Assembly: GCF_900187425.1 (NCBI RefSeq)
Contig: NZ_FYDJ01000014.1
Coordinates: 1 to 64,000, forward strand
DNA from: Pseudomonas sp. Irchel s3h14
GTDB taxonomy: Bacteria > Pseudomonadota > Gammaproteobacteria > Pseudomonadales > Pseudomonadaceae
Direction: 5' to 3'
Length of the DNA stretch: 64,000 nucleotides
In this document: one piece after another, positions 8,607 through 17,372 of the stretch
How the letters are laid out: every line of letters begins with the position of its first letter
Position numbering within the stretch: position 1 is the first letter of the stretch
Notes under the pieces: model-generated
The model's input: only the letters and a program-made list of their open reading frames with translations
Told to the model about the DNA's origin: nothing
The model's database searches: none
Position numbers and translations under genes: made by a program

Positions 8607-8711
8607 TGTAGGAGCGAGCGATGCGGCGACCCGACTTGCCCGCGATTGGTTCGACGCGGTATGTCAGGCAGACCGCGTTATCGTTCTTCGCGGGCAAGCC
8701 TTGCTCCTACA
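8607..8711. repeat. REPIN C (divergent arms)
   Basis: Arms TGTAGGAGCGAGCGATGC.. and ..GCGGGCAAGCCTTGCTCCTACA, less symmetrical than the others. The spacer contains CGGTATGTCAGGCAGACCGC, which also occurs, with one change, in the loop of the unrelated palindrome at 33374-33513. Lies between hemO and the ybaN-like gene. Confidence 0.75.
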
Positions 8712-8722
8712 GAAGGGGGGTG

Positions 8723-9331
8723 TCAGGCGAGTTCTGGGGTGGTGGTGTAAGCCTGTTCCAGCAGTACGGTGAAGCGGTTGAACGCGTCGATAGCGCCTTT
8801 ATCCAACTCGGCTTCTTCTTGTGCGCTGAGTTCCAGCCCGTCGAGGGTTTTGACGAAGCTCTTCCAGCCTTCAGCGCGGCCACCGGCCGGCTCACCGAGA
8901 TGACGAGCGCCGAAGGTTTCGCTTAACCCAAGACCCACGGCACGCTTGATCAGGAACGCCGCGCCAAGTTTCGAACCTTCCGACACGAACAGCCAACCCA
9001 GCGCCTCTGCTTTGGTTGGATTCTTCACCGCACCGGCGACGGGTGCTGGAACTTCGGTTTCCAGGTCCGCCAGATCTGCCTTGGCCGCTTCAGCACGGCA
9101 GCGAGCTGGCAGGTCCGGGACGATGGTGGTCAATTCGGCATCGTTGTACAGCGACACCAGTTCCGACTGAAACAAATACTGAGCCACCACGAAACGCGCG
9201 AAGTTGGCCTGGGTTTCGAACGGTGCGTGGGCTTTGACCAAGGCATCCAGCTTGGTATGAGGCTCGTTTGTGATCTGGTTCAAACGTTGCGAACGCAGAG
9301 CTGGGCGTTGAGCAGTGTCCTGAGCGGTCAT
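8723..9331 (-). CDS. hemO: Heme oxygenase, biliverdin producing
   Basis: 202-residue bacterial heme oxygenase (HemO/PigA type) that opens imported heme to biliverdin, CO and iron in the cytoplasm. The proximal heme ligand lies in NEPHTKLD (H25) and the distal helix region GWLFVSEGSKLGAAFL is recognisable. It follows the heme receptor gene hxuA on the same strand after a terminator-like hairpin (9393-9430), so it is probably expressed with, or partly uncoupled from, the hxu genes under iron limitation. Length matches P. aeruginosa HemO (198). Confidence 0.93.
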   Translation of the reverse strand: MTAQDTAQRPALRSQRLNQITNEPHTKLDALVKAHAPFETQANFARFVVAQYLFQSELVSLYNDAELTTIVPDLPARCRAEAAKADLADLETEVPAPVAGAVKNPTKAEALGWLFVSEGSKLGAAFLIKRAVGLGLSETFGARHLGEPAGGRAEGWKSFVKTLDGLELSAQEEAELDKGAIDAFNRFTVLLEQAYTTTPELA

Positions 9332-9392
9332 GAGAAGTCCTTGAGAAAAAGAGGCGCTTGGTAACGAGACGAACGGGGCGGCGCCAGACAGT

Positions 9393-9430
9393 AAAAAAAT
9401 CCCCCGCGCTCCTATGAAAAGAGCGCAGGG
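9393..9430 (-). terminator. Terminator between hxuA and hemO
   Basis: Read on the minus strand: CCCTGCGCTC, an 10-base loop, GAGCGCGGGG, then ATTTTTTT. A rho-independent hairpin immediately after the hxuA stop; it may attenuate read-through into hemO. Confidence 0.75.
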
Positions 9431-9441
9431 AGGACACTGGG

Positions 9442-12006
9442 TCAGATATCCCAGACCAGATTGATCGCGAAGTTACGGCCGGGTTGGGTCAGGCGATCGA
9501 GGTTGGCCGGTTGAGTCACCGAGGCTTCGCCGACGCTGTCGTAACCGCGCACGTCATCCCACTGCCAGTACTTCTTGTTGGTCAGGTTGTACAAACCGGC
9601 GTTGACGGTTACGTCGTCGGTCACCTTGTAGAAACCGGCCAGGTCGAGCACGCCATAGCCCGGGGTTTTGAACTGGGTGCTGGTGCCGTCAGGGGTTTTG
9701 AAGCTGGTGCTGTCGACGCGAGTCTTGCGTTTGACCAGTGTCCAGCTCATCAGGGCGCCGTAGTTGTCCTGGTCGTAACCCAGGCCGAACACACCAGTCA
9801 GCGGGTTGATGCTGTTAAGCGGCTGGCCGCTGTCATCGTTTCGGCCATACAGATAGGCCACCGAACCTTGGGTGTAGAGACCGGTCGGGGCGCCGAAGCT
9901 GTCCAGGTTCAGGCGACCCTTGAGCTCCAGGCCCTTGATGGTGGCGTGCGCGATGTTGTTGCTCTGGAAAGTGGTCTCCGTGTAGCCGGGCGTGATGGCG
10001 TTCTCGTCGATGAAGTCGCGGTATTTGTTGTAGAACACCGCCACATCGAAAGTGCCTGCCTCGAACTGGCCGCGCAGGCCGGTTTCATAGCTCTTGCTCT
10101 TTTCCGGTTCCAGATCAGGATTCGGTGCGACCTGATAGCCGCCGGCCAGGTTTTCAAAGCGACCGTACAGCGCCTTGGCGGTCGGCGTGCGGAAGCCTTC
10201 TGCGTACTGGCCATACCAGGTGTAGTGGTCGTTGAAGCTATAGGTGGTGCCGAATTTTGGCGACAGACGATGCCAGGTCTTGGTGTCCTCGCTCACCACA
10301 CCGTTGCCGCTCTGGTCGGCGGTGACCAGGAATTCGTCGGTGATGTGCGGCTTGAGCTCGGTGTAGTCGTAGCGTGCGCCGGGCAGGAAAGTCCAGTTGC
10401 CCCAACTGATCTGATCCTGGGCGAACAGGCTGTAGCTGTTGATGGTCGGATCCGGGAAGTCGCTGGCGGGTTTCAGTGTGTCGGCGGCGCTGGCGGCACC
10501 GATGACCCGGCAAGCGCCGGCCACGGTCAGGCAGGTGCCGCTGCCGGTGCGCAGACCGGTGACTTTGTCCTGTTTGATCGTGGTGCCGTAAGTAATGGTG
10601 TGGTCGGTGTCGGCGATGGCAAACGACTTGTCAGCCTGGGCATCGAACACCCATTGGCGATCCTTGTAGGTGGTATCGCGGTTGCGCAGCACCGTGCGCG
10701 ACGGCGCGTAGATTTCTTCGGTGCTCTGGTCGGTCTTGGCGATCTGGTAATTCAGCGTCCACTTGATGTTGTCAGCCAGGACGCTGTCCAGGCCGAAGCT
10801 GTGTTCCAGACCGAAGCGTTCGCGGGTGACGGTGTCGTTGCCGGTACGGGATTTATAGAAGCCGAAACCGCGTCCTGCGTTGAACGGGCCGCCCACTGCG
10901 CTCAGCTGGTTAGTGTCGCGGTCATCCTTGTAGTGCTCGTAGGTCAGGCCGAAGCGCGCATCGTCGGCGTAGTCCCAGCCCAGTTTGGCCAGCACGTTGG
11001 TGGTGCGCACGTCCTCGGGGTTGGCCTCGGTGCGATTCAGGCCGGTGCCGCCGGTTTCGCCGTAGGACTCTGTTTCATGACCATTGCGCTGACTCAAGTG
11101 CAACAGGCCGTCGAAGTCGCCGGTGCGGCCGGCCACGGTGCCGGAGGTCAACCAGCTGTCGTCGGCCGAGCTGTAGCCCGTTTTCAGGCGTGCGCCGACA
11201 TCCTTGCCCGGTTTGATGATGTCGTCCGGGTCCAGCGTGTAGTAGCTGACCGCGCCGCCGATGGCGTTGCTGCCGTAGAGCACGGATGCCGGGCCGCGCA
11301 GAATCTCGACGCGCTTGACGATCTCGGGGTCGACGTAGTTGCGGTTGGTCTGGGCGTAAGGGCCGTTGAAGAAACTGTCGGGCACCTGCACACCGTCGAT
11401 CTGGGTCAGTACGCGGTCGCCGTCGATACCGCGGATGTTGTAGCCAGTGAGGCCGGCGCGTTGACCGGCGCCGCCCACCGAAACACCGGGCTCGTAGCGC
11501 ACCAGATCCTTGATGTTATTCACGTTGTTGCGGTCCAGCTCTTCGCGGGTGTGGACGGTGACAGTGCTCGGCACGCTGTTCACGTCTTGCTCCTGGCGGG
11601 TGGCGCTAATGGTCACCTGGTCCAGGTTGAGCGCGTTACTGTTGCTGCGCTTCTCCAGCACGATGTTGTTGGTGCCCAGTTTGCGATAGCTCAGGTTGGT
11701 CCCCACCAACAGGCGATCGAGGGCTTTCTCTGGCGGCAGCGAACCCCGTACGCCCGGCGAGGCCACGCCTTCAGCCAATTCTGCCGGCAAGCCGACCTGC
11801 CAACCGGTCACGGCGGTAAAGGCATTGAGTGCCGAGACCAGCGACTGCTGAGGGATGGCGAACGCGTAATCACCCATGTTGCGGGTCGGTTGCTCTGCAG
11901 CGGTGGCAGCGCAGAGTTGCGCGCTGCCGGCCATCAGGATGGCGGCAGTCAGCAGCGACAGCACGCGAGAAGGTGAAGAAGGTTGGCGGGTAAGGCGAGA
12001 GGACAT
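9442..12006 (-). CDS. hxuA: TonB-dependent heme receptor with STN signalling domain
   Basis: 854-residue outer-membrane transducer for heme. Signal peptide at about 1-38 (VLSLLTAAILMAGSAQLCAA), then a secretin/TonB N-terminal (STN) domain to about residue 110 (AFIPQQSLVSAL-type start), a plug with VNNIKDLVRYEPGVSVGG and RVEILRGPASVLYGSNAIGG, and a 22-strand barrel ending in the aromatic NLVWDI. The STN domain signals to the anti-sigma factor HxuR. Order receptor-anti-sigma-sigma next to hemO matches the Pseudomonas Hxu heme system. Start at ATG 12006 has GGAG nine bases upstream; the earlier ATG at 12027 lacks one. A Has-type system is possible, but no hasA hemophore gene is present. Confidence 0.88.
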   Translation of the reverse strand: MSSRLTRQPSSPSRVLSLLTAAILMAGSAQLCAATAAEQPTRNMGDYAFAIPQQSLVSALNAFTAVTGWQVGLPAELAEGVASPGVRGSLPPEKALDRLLVGTNLSYRKLGTNNIVLEKRSNSNALNLDQVTISATRQEQDVNSVPSTVTVHTREELDRNNVNNIKDLVRYEPGVSVGGAGQRAGLTGYNIRGIDGDRVLTQIDGVQVPDSFFNGPYAQTNRNYVDPEIVKRVEILRGPASVLYGSNAIGGAVSYYTLDPDDIIKPGKDVGARLKTGYSSADDSWLTSGTVAGRTGDFDGLLHLSQRNGHETESYGETGGTGLNRTEANPEDVRTTNVLAKLGWDYADDARFGLTYEHYKDDRDTNQLSAVGGPFNAGRGFGFYKSRTGNDTVTRERFGLEHSFGLDSVLADNIKWTLNYQIAKTDQSTEEIYAPSRTVLRNRDTTYKDRQWVFDAQADKSFAIADTDHTITYGTTIKQDKVTGLRTGSGTCLTVAGACRVIGAASAADTLKPASDFPDPTINSYSLFAQDQISWGNWTFLPGARYDYTELKPHITDEFLVTADQSGNGVVSEDTKTWHRLSPKFGTTYSFNDHYTWYGQYAEGFRTPTAKALYGRFENLAGGYQVAPNPDLEPEKSKSYETGLRGQFEAGTFDVAVFYNKYRDFIDENAITPGYTETTFQSNNIAHATIKGLELKGRLNLDSFGAPTGLYTQGSVAYLYGRNDDSGQPLNSINPLTGVFGLGYDQDNYGALMSWTLVKRKTRVDSTSFKTPDGTSTQFKTPGYGVLDLAGFYKVTDDVTVNAGLYNLTNKKYWQWDDVRGYDSVGEASVTQPANLDRLTQPGRNFAINLVWDI

Positions 12007-12110
12007 CGATAGCGCTCCGTGTCGCACGAATCTTTATAGGTGCTGATCCGAATCAGTAGATGCGAATCAATTGCATTGGCTATAACGAGACGTACGGGGT
12101 TTGGCTATCG

Positions 12111-12131
12111 AGTAAAAATAATTCTCATTTA
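12111..12131 (-). promoter_or_regulatory. Possible Fur box upstream of hxuA
   Basis: On the minus strand AATGAGAATTATTTTT matches 12 of 16 positions of the Fur-type AATGATAATCATTATC. It overlaps the hxuR stop codon and lies about 105 bases before hxuA. Weaker than the box before hxuI. Confidence 0.4.
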
Positions 12132-13109
12132 GTTCAAAATCACCAGCGCCGGGAATTCCTGGAGTCGCGCCGAGGTGATGTGGGCCAGCGAACGAACCAC
12201 GTCCAATGGCTGGTCGAGGCGGTAATTGCCGGTGACGGCGATGTCGGCCAACTGCTCGTTGTTGTTGATGATCCAGCCTGGGTAGTAACGGCGCAGCTCT
12301 GCCAGCACCTGGCTTAGCGGGCAGTTTTCAAACACCAGTCGACCCTGGACCCACGCCAGGTCGGTCGCGGCATCGAGTTTGGCGGGGCGATCGAAACCGT
12401 TGGGGCCGATGCGGACGCTTTCTCCGGCGGACAATCGAATTCGCGCGTCATCGCGGGTTGCTCGCAAGTCGACATCCCCACGCTGCACCCGGACCTGTGC
12501 CACACCGTCCAGATAACGCACTGCAAACGCGGTGTCCCGAACGCTGGCCTTGACTGGCCCAGCGTCGATTTCCAGCGGCTGGCCACGATTGGCCGCCACC
12601 TCGAAAAACGCCTCGCCCTGATACAAACGGGCCACGCGCTGTTGATCGTTGATGGTGCTGGAGAAGGCCGAATTGGTATTGAGCAGGACCTTCGAGCCGT
12701 CCTCCAGTTGCAGACGCTGGCGTTCACCGACCACGGTCAGGTGATCAGCCTGCAGGCGAATCGGCAGATTACTGAAACTGAACAAACCGAGGATCAACAC
12801 GGCGGCGGTGGCCAAAGGTTTCCAGTGCGGGCGCAGGCGCGACAGGACGGTCACTTTCGGCGGCCGGACGGCCAGGCTTTGCGCGCATTGCACGACCTGC
12901 GGGCCCTCCCAGATCGCCTGAGCCTTGGCGAACGCCTCGGCATGCAACGGATCGGCGACCAGCCAGTCGTGAAACTGTCGGGTCTGCTCCTCGCTCGGAC
13001 TGTCCAGCACGATCAGCCAGTCCAGGGCCTGGTCCATCGTGCTTGCGGGGTCCCGCGCCGGGGAGGACGGAGGGGGGGCGGGGGGAGGCACTGGAAGCGT
13101 GTCCGTCAC
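12129..13109 (-). CDS. hxuR: FecR-family anti-sigma factor for HxuI
   Basis: 326-residue inner-membrane regulator that holds or activates the ECF factor HxuI according to the state of HxuA. N-terminal DUF4880 segment (QALDWLIVLDSPSEEQTRQFHDWL), one membrane span near residues 98-117 (PLATAAVLILGLFSF), a periplasmic FecR domain with RLQLEDGSKVLLNTNSA and GEAFFEV, and a C-terminal domain that meets the receptor's STN domain. Start chosen as GTG at 13109 (VTDTLPV), which has GAGGA eight bases upstream; an upstream ATG at 13136 has no such site. A proline run (PPPAPPP) follows the start. It is transcribed after hxuI with a 124-base gap. Confidence 0.9.
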   Translation of the reverse strand: MTDTLPVPPPAPPPSSPARDPASTMDQALDWLIVLDSPSEEQTRQFHDWLVADPLHAEAFAKAQAIWEGPQVVQCAQSLAVRPPKVTVLSRLRPHWKPLATAAVLILGLFSFSNLPIRLQADHLTVVGERQRLQLEDGSKVLLNTNSAFSSTINDQQRVARLYQGEAFFEVAANRGQPLEIDAGPVKASVRDTAFAVRYLDGVAQVRVQRGDVDLRATRDDARIRLSAGESVRIGPNGFDRPAKLDAATDLAWVQGRLVFENCPLSQVLAELRRYYPGWIINNNEQLADIAVTGNYRLDQPLDVVRSLAHITSARLQEFPALVILN

Positions 13110-13233
13110 GGTGTTTCCTCGGCAGTGTCTTGGCACCGCTGTTTTTTTAGTGAAGCTTGAAAGTGGGGCAAGGGTAGCAAAGCCCGATAGTCAGTGCAGG
13201 TCATCCTCACACATAGAGAATTAACCTACAGAT

Positions 13234-13752
13234 TCAGTCGCCGTTTAACCGTTCGGCCACGCCGATGCAGATCGCCATGATCAATTTCAGCTCCTTTTGC
13301 ACGGTGCTCAATGACACGCCAAGCTTCTCGGCGATCTCCAGATAGCTGTGCCCGTGCAGACGACTGAGGATGAAAATCTGCTGCTGACGGGCGCTGAGTT
13401 CATTGAGGCTCACGTTCAAGCGCTCAAGCAGTTGTTCGGCATGGGCGGCGTCCTCGGCACTGCTGGCAGGGGCGGCGACGCTTTCCACCACGTCCAGCGG
13501 CACGTCGTCGAGCATCGTGCGCGACTGAATGCGCCGCGCACGCAAATGGTCCAGCGCCAGGTTGCGGGCGGTCTGGAAAACGAACGGTTCAAGGTGATCG
13601 ATGGCCCGCTCACTGAGCGCCCGGGTCACTCGCAGGTAGGTCTCCTGCAGGAGGTCTTCGGCGGTGCTGTGATTGTTGACCATCCGCTCCAATGTGCGCA
13701 GCAGAGACACTCGCTGGGCGATGAAGACGTGATTGAAGCGAGATTGACTCAC
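13234..13752 (-). CDS. hxuI: ECF (FecI-like) sigma factor for heme uptake
   Basis: 172-residue iron-starvation sigma factor. Region 2 is visible as LLQETYLRVTRAL with FVFQTARNLALDHLRARR, region 4 as LSARQQQIFILSRLHGHSYLEIAEKLGVSLSTVQKEL. It should direct RNA polymerase to the hxuA promoter when HxuA binds heme. A strong Fur box (13777-13795) lies 25 bases upstream of the start codon, so it is repressed when iron is plentiful. hxuI-hxuR-hxuA-hemO all run on the minus strand. Confidence 0.92.
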   Translation of the reverse strand: MSQSRFNHVFIAQRVSLLRTLERMVNNHSTAEDLLQETYLRVTRALSERAIDHLEPFVFQTARNLALDHLRARRIQSRTMLDDVPLDVVESVAAPASSAEDAAHAEQLLERLNVSLNELSARQQQIFILSRLHGHSYLEIAEKLGVSLSTVQKELKLIMAICIGVAERLNGD

Positions 13753-13776
13753 GGGAGGACCTGATCCATTTCGAGC

Positions 13777-13795
13777 GAATGATAATGCTTATCAT
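13777..13795 (-). promoter_or_regulatory. Fur box of hxuI
   Basis: TGATAATGCTTATCA is a 7-1-7 inverted repeat nearly identical to the Fur core TGATAATxATTATCA. It sits 25-43 bases upstream of the sigma factor gene, where Fe-Fur would block its promoter. Confidence 0.85.
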
Positions 13796-13829
13796 CCGCT
13801 CGAGTGGTCAAGTATTGATTTGTGAAGGT

Positions 13830-14294
13830 TCAGGCGCGGCCCAGCAGATAGGTCGCGTAATCGGGGATCCGATGTTCGTGCGCCTGCTCCATCATCGGGC
13901 TGCTGAGCAGGTAGTCGGCGCTGCATTCGTTGCAGGCCACCGGAATGTTCCAGACCGCCGCGACTCGCAATAACGCCTTGATGTCCGGGTCGTGCGGCTG
14001 TGGTTCAAACGGGTCCCAGAAGAACACCAGCATGTCGACCCGCTGCTCGGCGATTCGCGCACCGAGTTGCTGGTCGCCGCCCAATGGGCCGCTGATCATG
14101 CTTTCCACAGGCAAATCCAGGCGTTGTTGCAACAACAACCCGGTGGTGCCAGTGGCGACCAGTTCATGCTGTGCGAGCCTGTCTTTCTGCCGCTCGGCCC
14201 AGTCCAGCAAAAACACTTTGCAGTGGTCATGGGCGACCAAGGCAATACGCTTGCGCGCTGCCATGGTCTTTTGCGTAAAGCTGATACCGATCAT
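13830..14294 (-). CDS. mgsA: Methylglyoxal synthase
   Basis: 154-residue enzyme converting dihydroxyacetone phosphate to methylglyoxal and phosphate, a bypass of lower glycolysis. Family motifs: ALVAHDHCK near the N-terminus, ATGTTGLLLQ (phosphate binding), SGPLGGDQQLGA with the catalytic aspartate, and VFFWDPFEPQPHDPD. Length matches E. coli MgsA (152). It lies 29 bases downstream of gap on the same strand, so it may be co-transcribed with it, linking triose phosphate drain to glyceraldehyde-3-phosphate oxidation. Confidence 0.95.
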   Translation of the reverse strand: MIGISFTQKTMAARKRIALVAHDHCKVFLLDWAERQKDRLAQHELVATGTTGLLLQQRLDLPVESMISGPLGGDQQLGARIAEQRVDMLVFFWDPFEPQPHDPDIKALLRVAAVWNIPVACNECSADYLLSSPMMEQAHEHRIPDYATYLLGRA

Positions 14295-14323
14295 CGGTGC
14301 TGCTCCTGCTTTTTCACGGCGGC

Positions 14324-15325
14324 TTATTCAGCGTTGCACAGCGCCAGGCAGTTATCGAGCATGCGGTTGGAGAAGCCCCATTCGTTGTCGTACCAGGCCA
14401 GCACCTTGAGCAGCTTGCCGCTGGACTTGGTGTGGTTGGCGTCAAAGATCGACGACAGCGGGTTGTGGTTGAAGTCGCTGGAGACCAGCGGCAGGGTGTT
14501 GTAACCGAGAATCTTCGAGTGCTGGCTGGCTTCTTTCAGCAGCGCGTTCACTTCATCGGCCGACGCTTCGCGCTTGAGTTGCACGGTCAGGTCCACCAGC
14601 GACACGTTGATCACTGGAACACGCACCGACATGCCGGTCAGTTTGCCCGCCAGTTCCGGCAGCACCAGACCGACCGCTTCAGCCGCGCCGGTTTTGCTCG
14701 GGATCATGTTCTGGGTGGCCGAACGCGCACGGTACGGATCGACATGATAGACGTCGGTCAGGTGCTGATCGTTGGTGTAGGCGTGAATAGTGGTCATCAG
14801 ACCGCTTTCGATACCCAGCTCGCGGTGCAACACCTGGGCCACCGGGGCCAGGCAGTTGGTGGTGCACGAAGCATTGGAAATAATCTGGTGCGATTGGCGC
14901 AGAATGTCGTGGTTAACGCCATATACCACCGTGGCGTCGGCGCCTTTGGCCGGGGCGGAGATGATCACTTTGCGTGCGCCGGCCGTAATATGCGCGGCGG
15001 CTTTGGCGCGGTCGGTGAACAAACCGGTGCATTCGAATACGACGTCAATCTGCTCGGCAGCCCACGGCAGCTCGGCCGGGTTGCGAATGGCGCTGACTGA
15101 AATACGGTCACCGTTGACGGTCAGGGTTTCCTGATCGTGCTGGACATCGGCATCGAACGTGCCGTGAACAGTGTCGTACTTGAGCAGATGAGCGTTCATC
15201 GCGCTGTCGCCCAGGTCATTGATGGCAACGATCTGCAGATCCTGGCGATACCCTTGGGTATACAGTGCGCGCAGGACGTTACGGCCAATTCGGCCAAAAC
15301 CATTGATTGCGATTCGAAGAGTCAT
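14324..15325 (-). CDS. gap: Glyceraldehyde-3-phosphate dehydrogenase, type I
   Basis: 333-residue enzyme oxidising glyceraldehyde-3-phosphate to 1,3-bisphosphoglycerate. NAD-binding start INGFGRIGRNVLRALY and catalytic cysteine in SNASCTTNCLAP (C154) are intact. It is divergent from edd across a 220-base region with two HexR boxes, the arrangement known for gap/edd in Pseudomonas, and serves the triose branch of the Entner-Doudoroff pathway. HexR should release both genes when 2-keto-3-deoxy-6-phosphogluconate accumulates. Pseudomonas usually has a second, gluconeogenic gap elsewhere. Confidence 0.96.
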   Translation of the reverse strand: MTLRIAINGFGRIGRNVLRALYTQGYRQDLQIVAINDLGDSAMNAHLLKYDTVHGTFDADVQHDQETLTVNGDRISVSAIRNPAELPWAAEQIDVVFECTGLFTDRAKAAAHITAGARKVIISAPAKGADATVVYGVNHDILRQSHQIISNASCTTNCLAPVAQVLHRELGIESGLMTTIHAYTNDQHLTDVYHVDPYRARSATQNMIPSKTGAAEAVGLVLPELAGKLTGMSVRVPVINVSLVDLTVQLKREASADEVNALLKEASQHSKILGYNTLPLVSSDFNHNPLSSIFDANHTKSSGKLLKVLAWYDNEWGFSNRMLDNCLALCNAE

Positions 15326-15348
15326 TTAACAGGGCCGCCGTCGTTTTG

Positions 15349-15363
15349 TTGTTGGAATTACAA
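15349..15363. promoter_or_regulatory. HexR operator 1 (gap-edd intergenic)
   Basis: TTGTTGGAATTACAA fits the HexR consensus TTGT-N7-ACAA exactly. It lies 24 bases upstream of the gap start codon, so it should control gap. Confidence 0.85.
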
Positions 15364-15410
15364 GATTATTCGCATAAAAATAGAAAACAAGCCTTTTTAA
15401 TGGCAATATT

Positions 15411-15425
15411 TTGTTCAATCTACAA
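15411..15425. promoter_or_regulatory. HexR operator 2 (gap-edd intergenic)
   Basis: TTGTTCAATCTACAA, a second exact TTGT-N7-ACAA match, 62 bases from the first and 120 bases before edd. Two sites allow independent control of the divergent promoters. Confidence 0.85.
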
Positions 15426-15545
15426 CGAGTGACCTGAATCAACTGGTCCGACCGATCAAGAAAACCGTCTGTCATCCCATCGACAACGGCTCTTGTTCAG
15501 CATAGACAATCAGGTCGCCACATCCGTTAGCCTGGAGTTCTAAAC

Positions 15546-17372
15546 ATGCATCCCCGCGTCCTTGAGGTCACCGAACGGCTTATCGCCCGTAGCCGCGCCA
15601 CGCGTGAGGCTTACCTTGCACTGATTCGTGGTGCTGCCAGCGACGGTCCCATGCGCGGCAAGCTGCAATGCGCCAACTTCGCCCACGGCGTGGCCGGTTG
15701 CGGCACCGACGACAAGAACAGTCTGCGGATGATGAACTCCGCGAACATTGCGATTGTTTCGTCCTATAACGACATGCTCTCGGCGCACCAGCCGTACGAA
15801 GTCTTTCCTGAACAGATCAAAAAAGCCCTGCGCGAAATCGGCTCCGTCGGTCAGTTCGCCGGCGGCACCCCGGCCATGTGCGATGGCGTGACCCAAGGCG
15901 AACCGGGCATGGAACTGAGCCTGCCGAGCCGCGAAGTGATTGCGCTGTCCACTGCCGTGGCGCTGTCCCACAACATGTTCGACGGCGCGCTGATGCTCGG
16001 CATCTGCGACAAAATCGTGCCGGGCCTGATGATGGGCGCGCTGCGTTTCGGTCATCTGCCGACGATCTTCGTGCCGGGCGGGCCGATGGTCTCGGGCATT
16101 TCCAACAAGCAGAAAGCCGACGTGCGCCAGCGCTATGCCGAAGGTAAGGCCAGCCGCGAAGAGCTGCTGGAATCGGAAATGAAGTCCTACCACAGCCCTG
16201 GCACTTGCACCTTTTACGGCACCGCCAACACCAACCAGCTGCTGATGGAAGTCATGGGCCTGCACTTGCCGGGCGCCTCTTTCGTCAACCCGAACACCCC
16301 GTTGCGCGATGCCCTGACCCGCGAAGCGGCGCATCAGGTCACGCGTCTGACCAAACAGAGCGGCGACTTCATGCCGATCGGCGAAATCGTCGACGAACGT
16401 TCGCTGGTCAACTCCATCGTGGCCCTGCACGCCACCGGCGGCTCGACCAATCACACCTTGCACATGCCGGCGATCGCCATGGCGGCGGGCATTCAACTGA
16501 CCTGGCAAGACATGGCCGACCTCTCCGAGGTGGTGCCGACCCTGAGCCACGTCTACCCGAACGGCAAAGCCGACATCAACCACTTCCAGGCGGCGGGCGG
16601 CATGTCGTTCCTGATCCGCGAACTGCTGGAAGCCGGGCTGCTGCACGAAAACGTCAACACGGTGCTGGGCCACGGCCTGAGCCGCTACACCATGGAACCG
16701 TTCCTCGAAAACGGCGAACTGGTCTGGCGCGAAGGCCCGATCGAAAGTCTCGACGAAACTATCCTGCGTCCGGTGGCGCGCGCGTTCTCGCCAGAGGGCG
16801 GCTTGCGGGTGATGGAAGGCAACCTCGGCCGCGGTGTGATGAAAGTGTCCGCCGTCGCGTTGGAAAATCAGGTCGTCGAAGCACCGGCTATGGTGTTCCA
16901 GGATCAACAGGACTTGGCTGATGCGTTCAAGGCCGGTTTGCTCGAGAAGGATTTCGTCGCCGTGATGCGCTTCCAGGGCCCGCGCTCCAACGGCATGCCG
17001 GAGCTGCACAAGATGACGCCGTTCCTCGGCGTGCTGCAGGACCGCGGGTTCAAAGTCGCGCTGGTCACCGACGGGCGCATGTCCGGTGCGTCGGGGAAAA
17101 TCCCGGCGGCGATTCACGTCAGCCCCGAAGCGTATGTGGGCGGCGCTTTGGCACGCGTCCAAGAGGGCGATATCATCCGCGTCGATGGCGTCAAAGGCAC
17201 CCTGGAGCTTAAGGTGGACGCCGACGAATTCGCAGCGCGCGAACCTGCCAAGGGCCTGTTGGGCAATAACATTGGCAGTGGGCGCGAACTGTTTGGTTTC
17301 ATGCGCATGGCCTTCAGCTCGGCGGAGCAGGGCGCCAGCGCCTTTACTTCTGCCCTGGAGACGCTTAATTGA
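15546..17372 (+). CDS. edd: 6-phosphogluconate dehydratase
   Basis: 608-residue [4Fe-4S] dehydratase (IlvD/Edd family) making 2-keto-3-deoxy-6-phosphogluconate, the first dedicated Entner-Doudoroff step. Cluster and active-site stretches seen: LQCANFAHGVAGCGTDDK, MCDGVTQGEPGMELSL, GTCTFYGTANTNQLLMEVMG, GGSTNHTLHMPA and TDGRMSGASGK. Full length for the family. It is first in an edd-glk-gltR-gltS run and controlled by HexR boxes upstream. The Eda partner lies 17 kb away in zwf-pgl-eda, the usual Pseudomonas split. RBS TGGAG precedes the ATG. Confidence 0.97.
   Translation: MHPRVLEVTERLIARSRATREAYLALIRGAASDGPMRGKLQCANFAHGVAGCGTDDKNSLRMMNSANIAIVSSYNDMLSAHQPYEVFPEQIKKALREIGSVGQFAGGTPAMCDGVTQGEPGMELSLPSREVIALSTAVALSHNMFDGALMLGICDKIVPGLMMGALRFGHLPTIFVPGGPMVSGISNKQKADVRQRYAEGKASREELLESEMKSYHSPGTCTFYGTANTNQLLMEVMGLHLPGASFVNPNTPLRDALTREAAHQVTRLTKQSGDFMPIGEIVDERSLVNSIVALHATGGSTNHTLHMPAIAMAAGIQLTWQDMADLSEVVPTLSHVYPNGKADINHFQAAGGMSFLIRELLEAGLLHENVNTVLGHGLSRYTMEPFLENGELVWREGPIESLDETILRPVARAFSPEGGLRVMEGNLGRGVMKVSAVALENQVVEAPAMVFQDQQDLADAFKAGLLEKDFVAVMRFQGPRSNGMPELHKMTPFLGVLQDRGFKVALVTDGRMSGASGKIPAAIHVSPEAYVGGALARVQEGDIIRVDGVKGTLELKVDADEFAAREPAKGLLGNNIGSGRELFGFMRMAFSSAEQGASAFTSALETLN

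Noticed and set aside
9484..11976. 830-codon open frame on the plus strand
   Set aside because: It is antisense to hxuA in high-GC DNA; its translation has no domain and low-complexity composition, while the minus strand encodes a full TonB-dependent receptor.
13185..13233. Possible separate promoter between hxuI and hxuR
   Set aside because: No convincing -35/-10 or Fur box seen in this gap; co-transcription is simpler.
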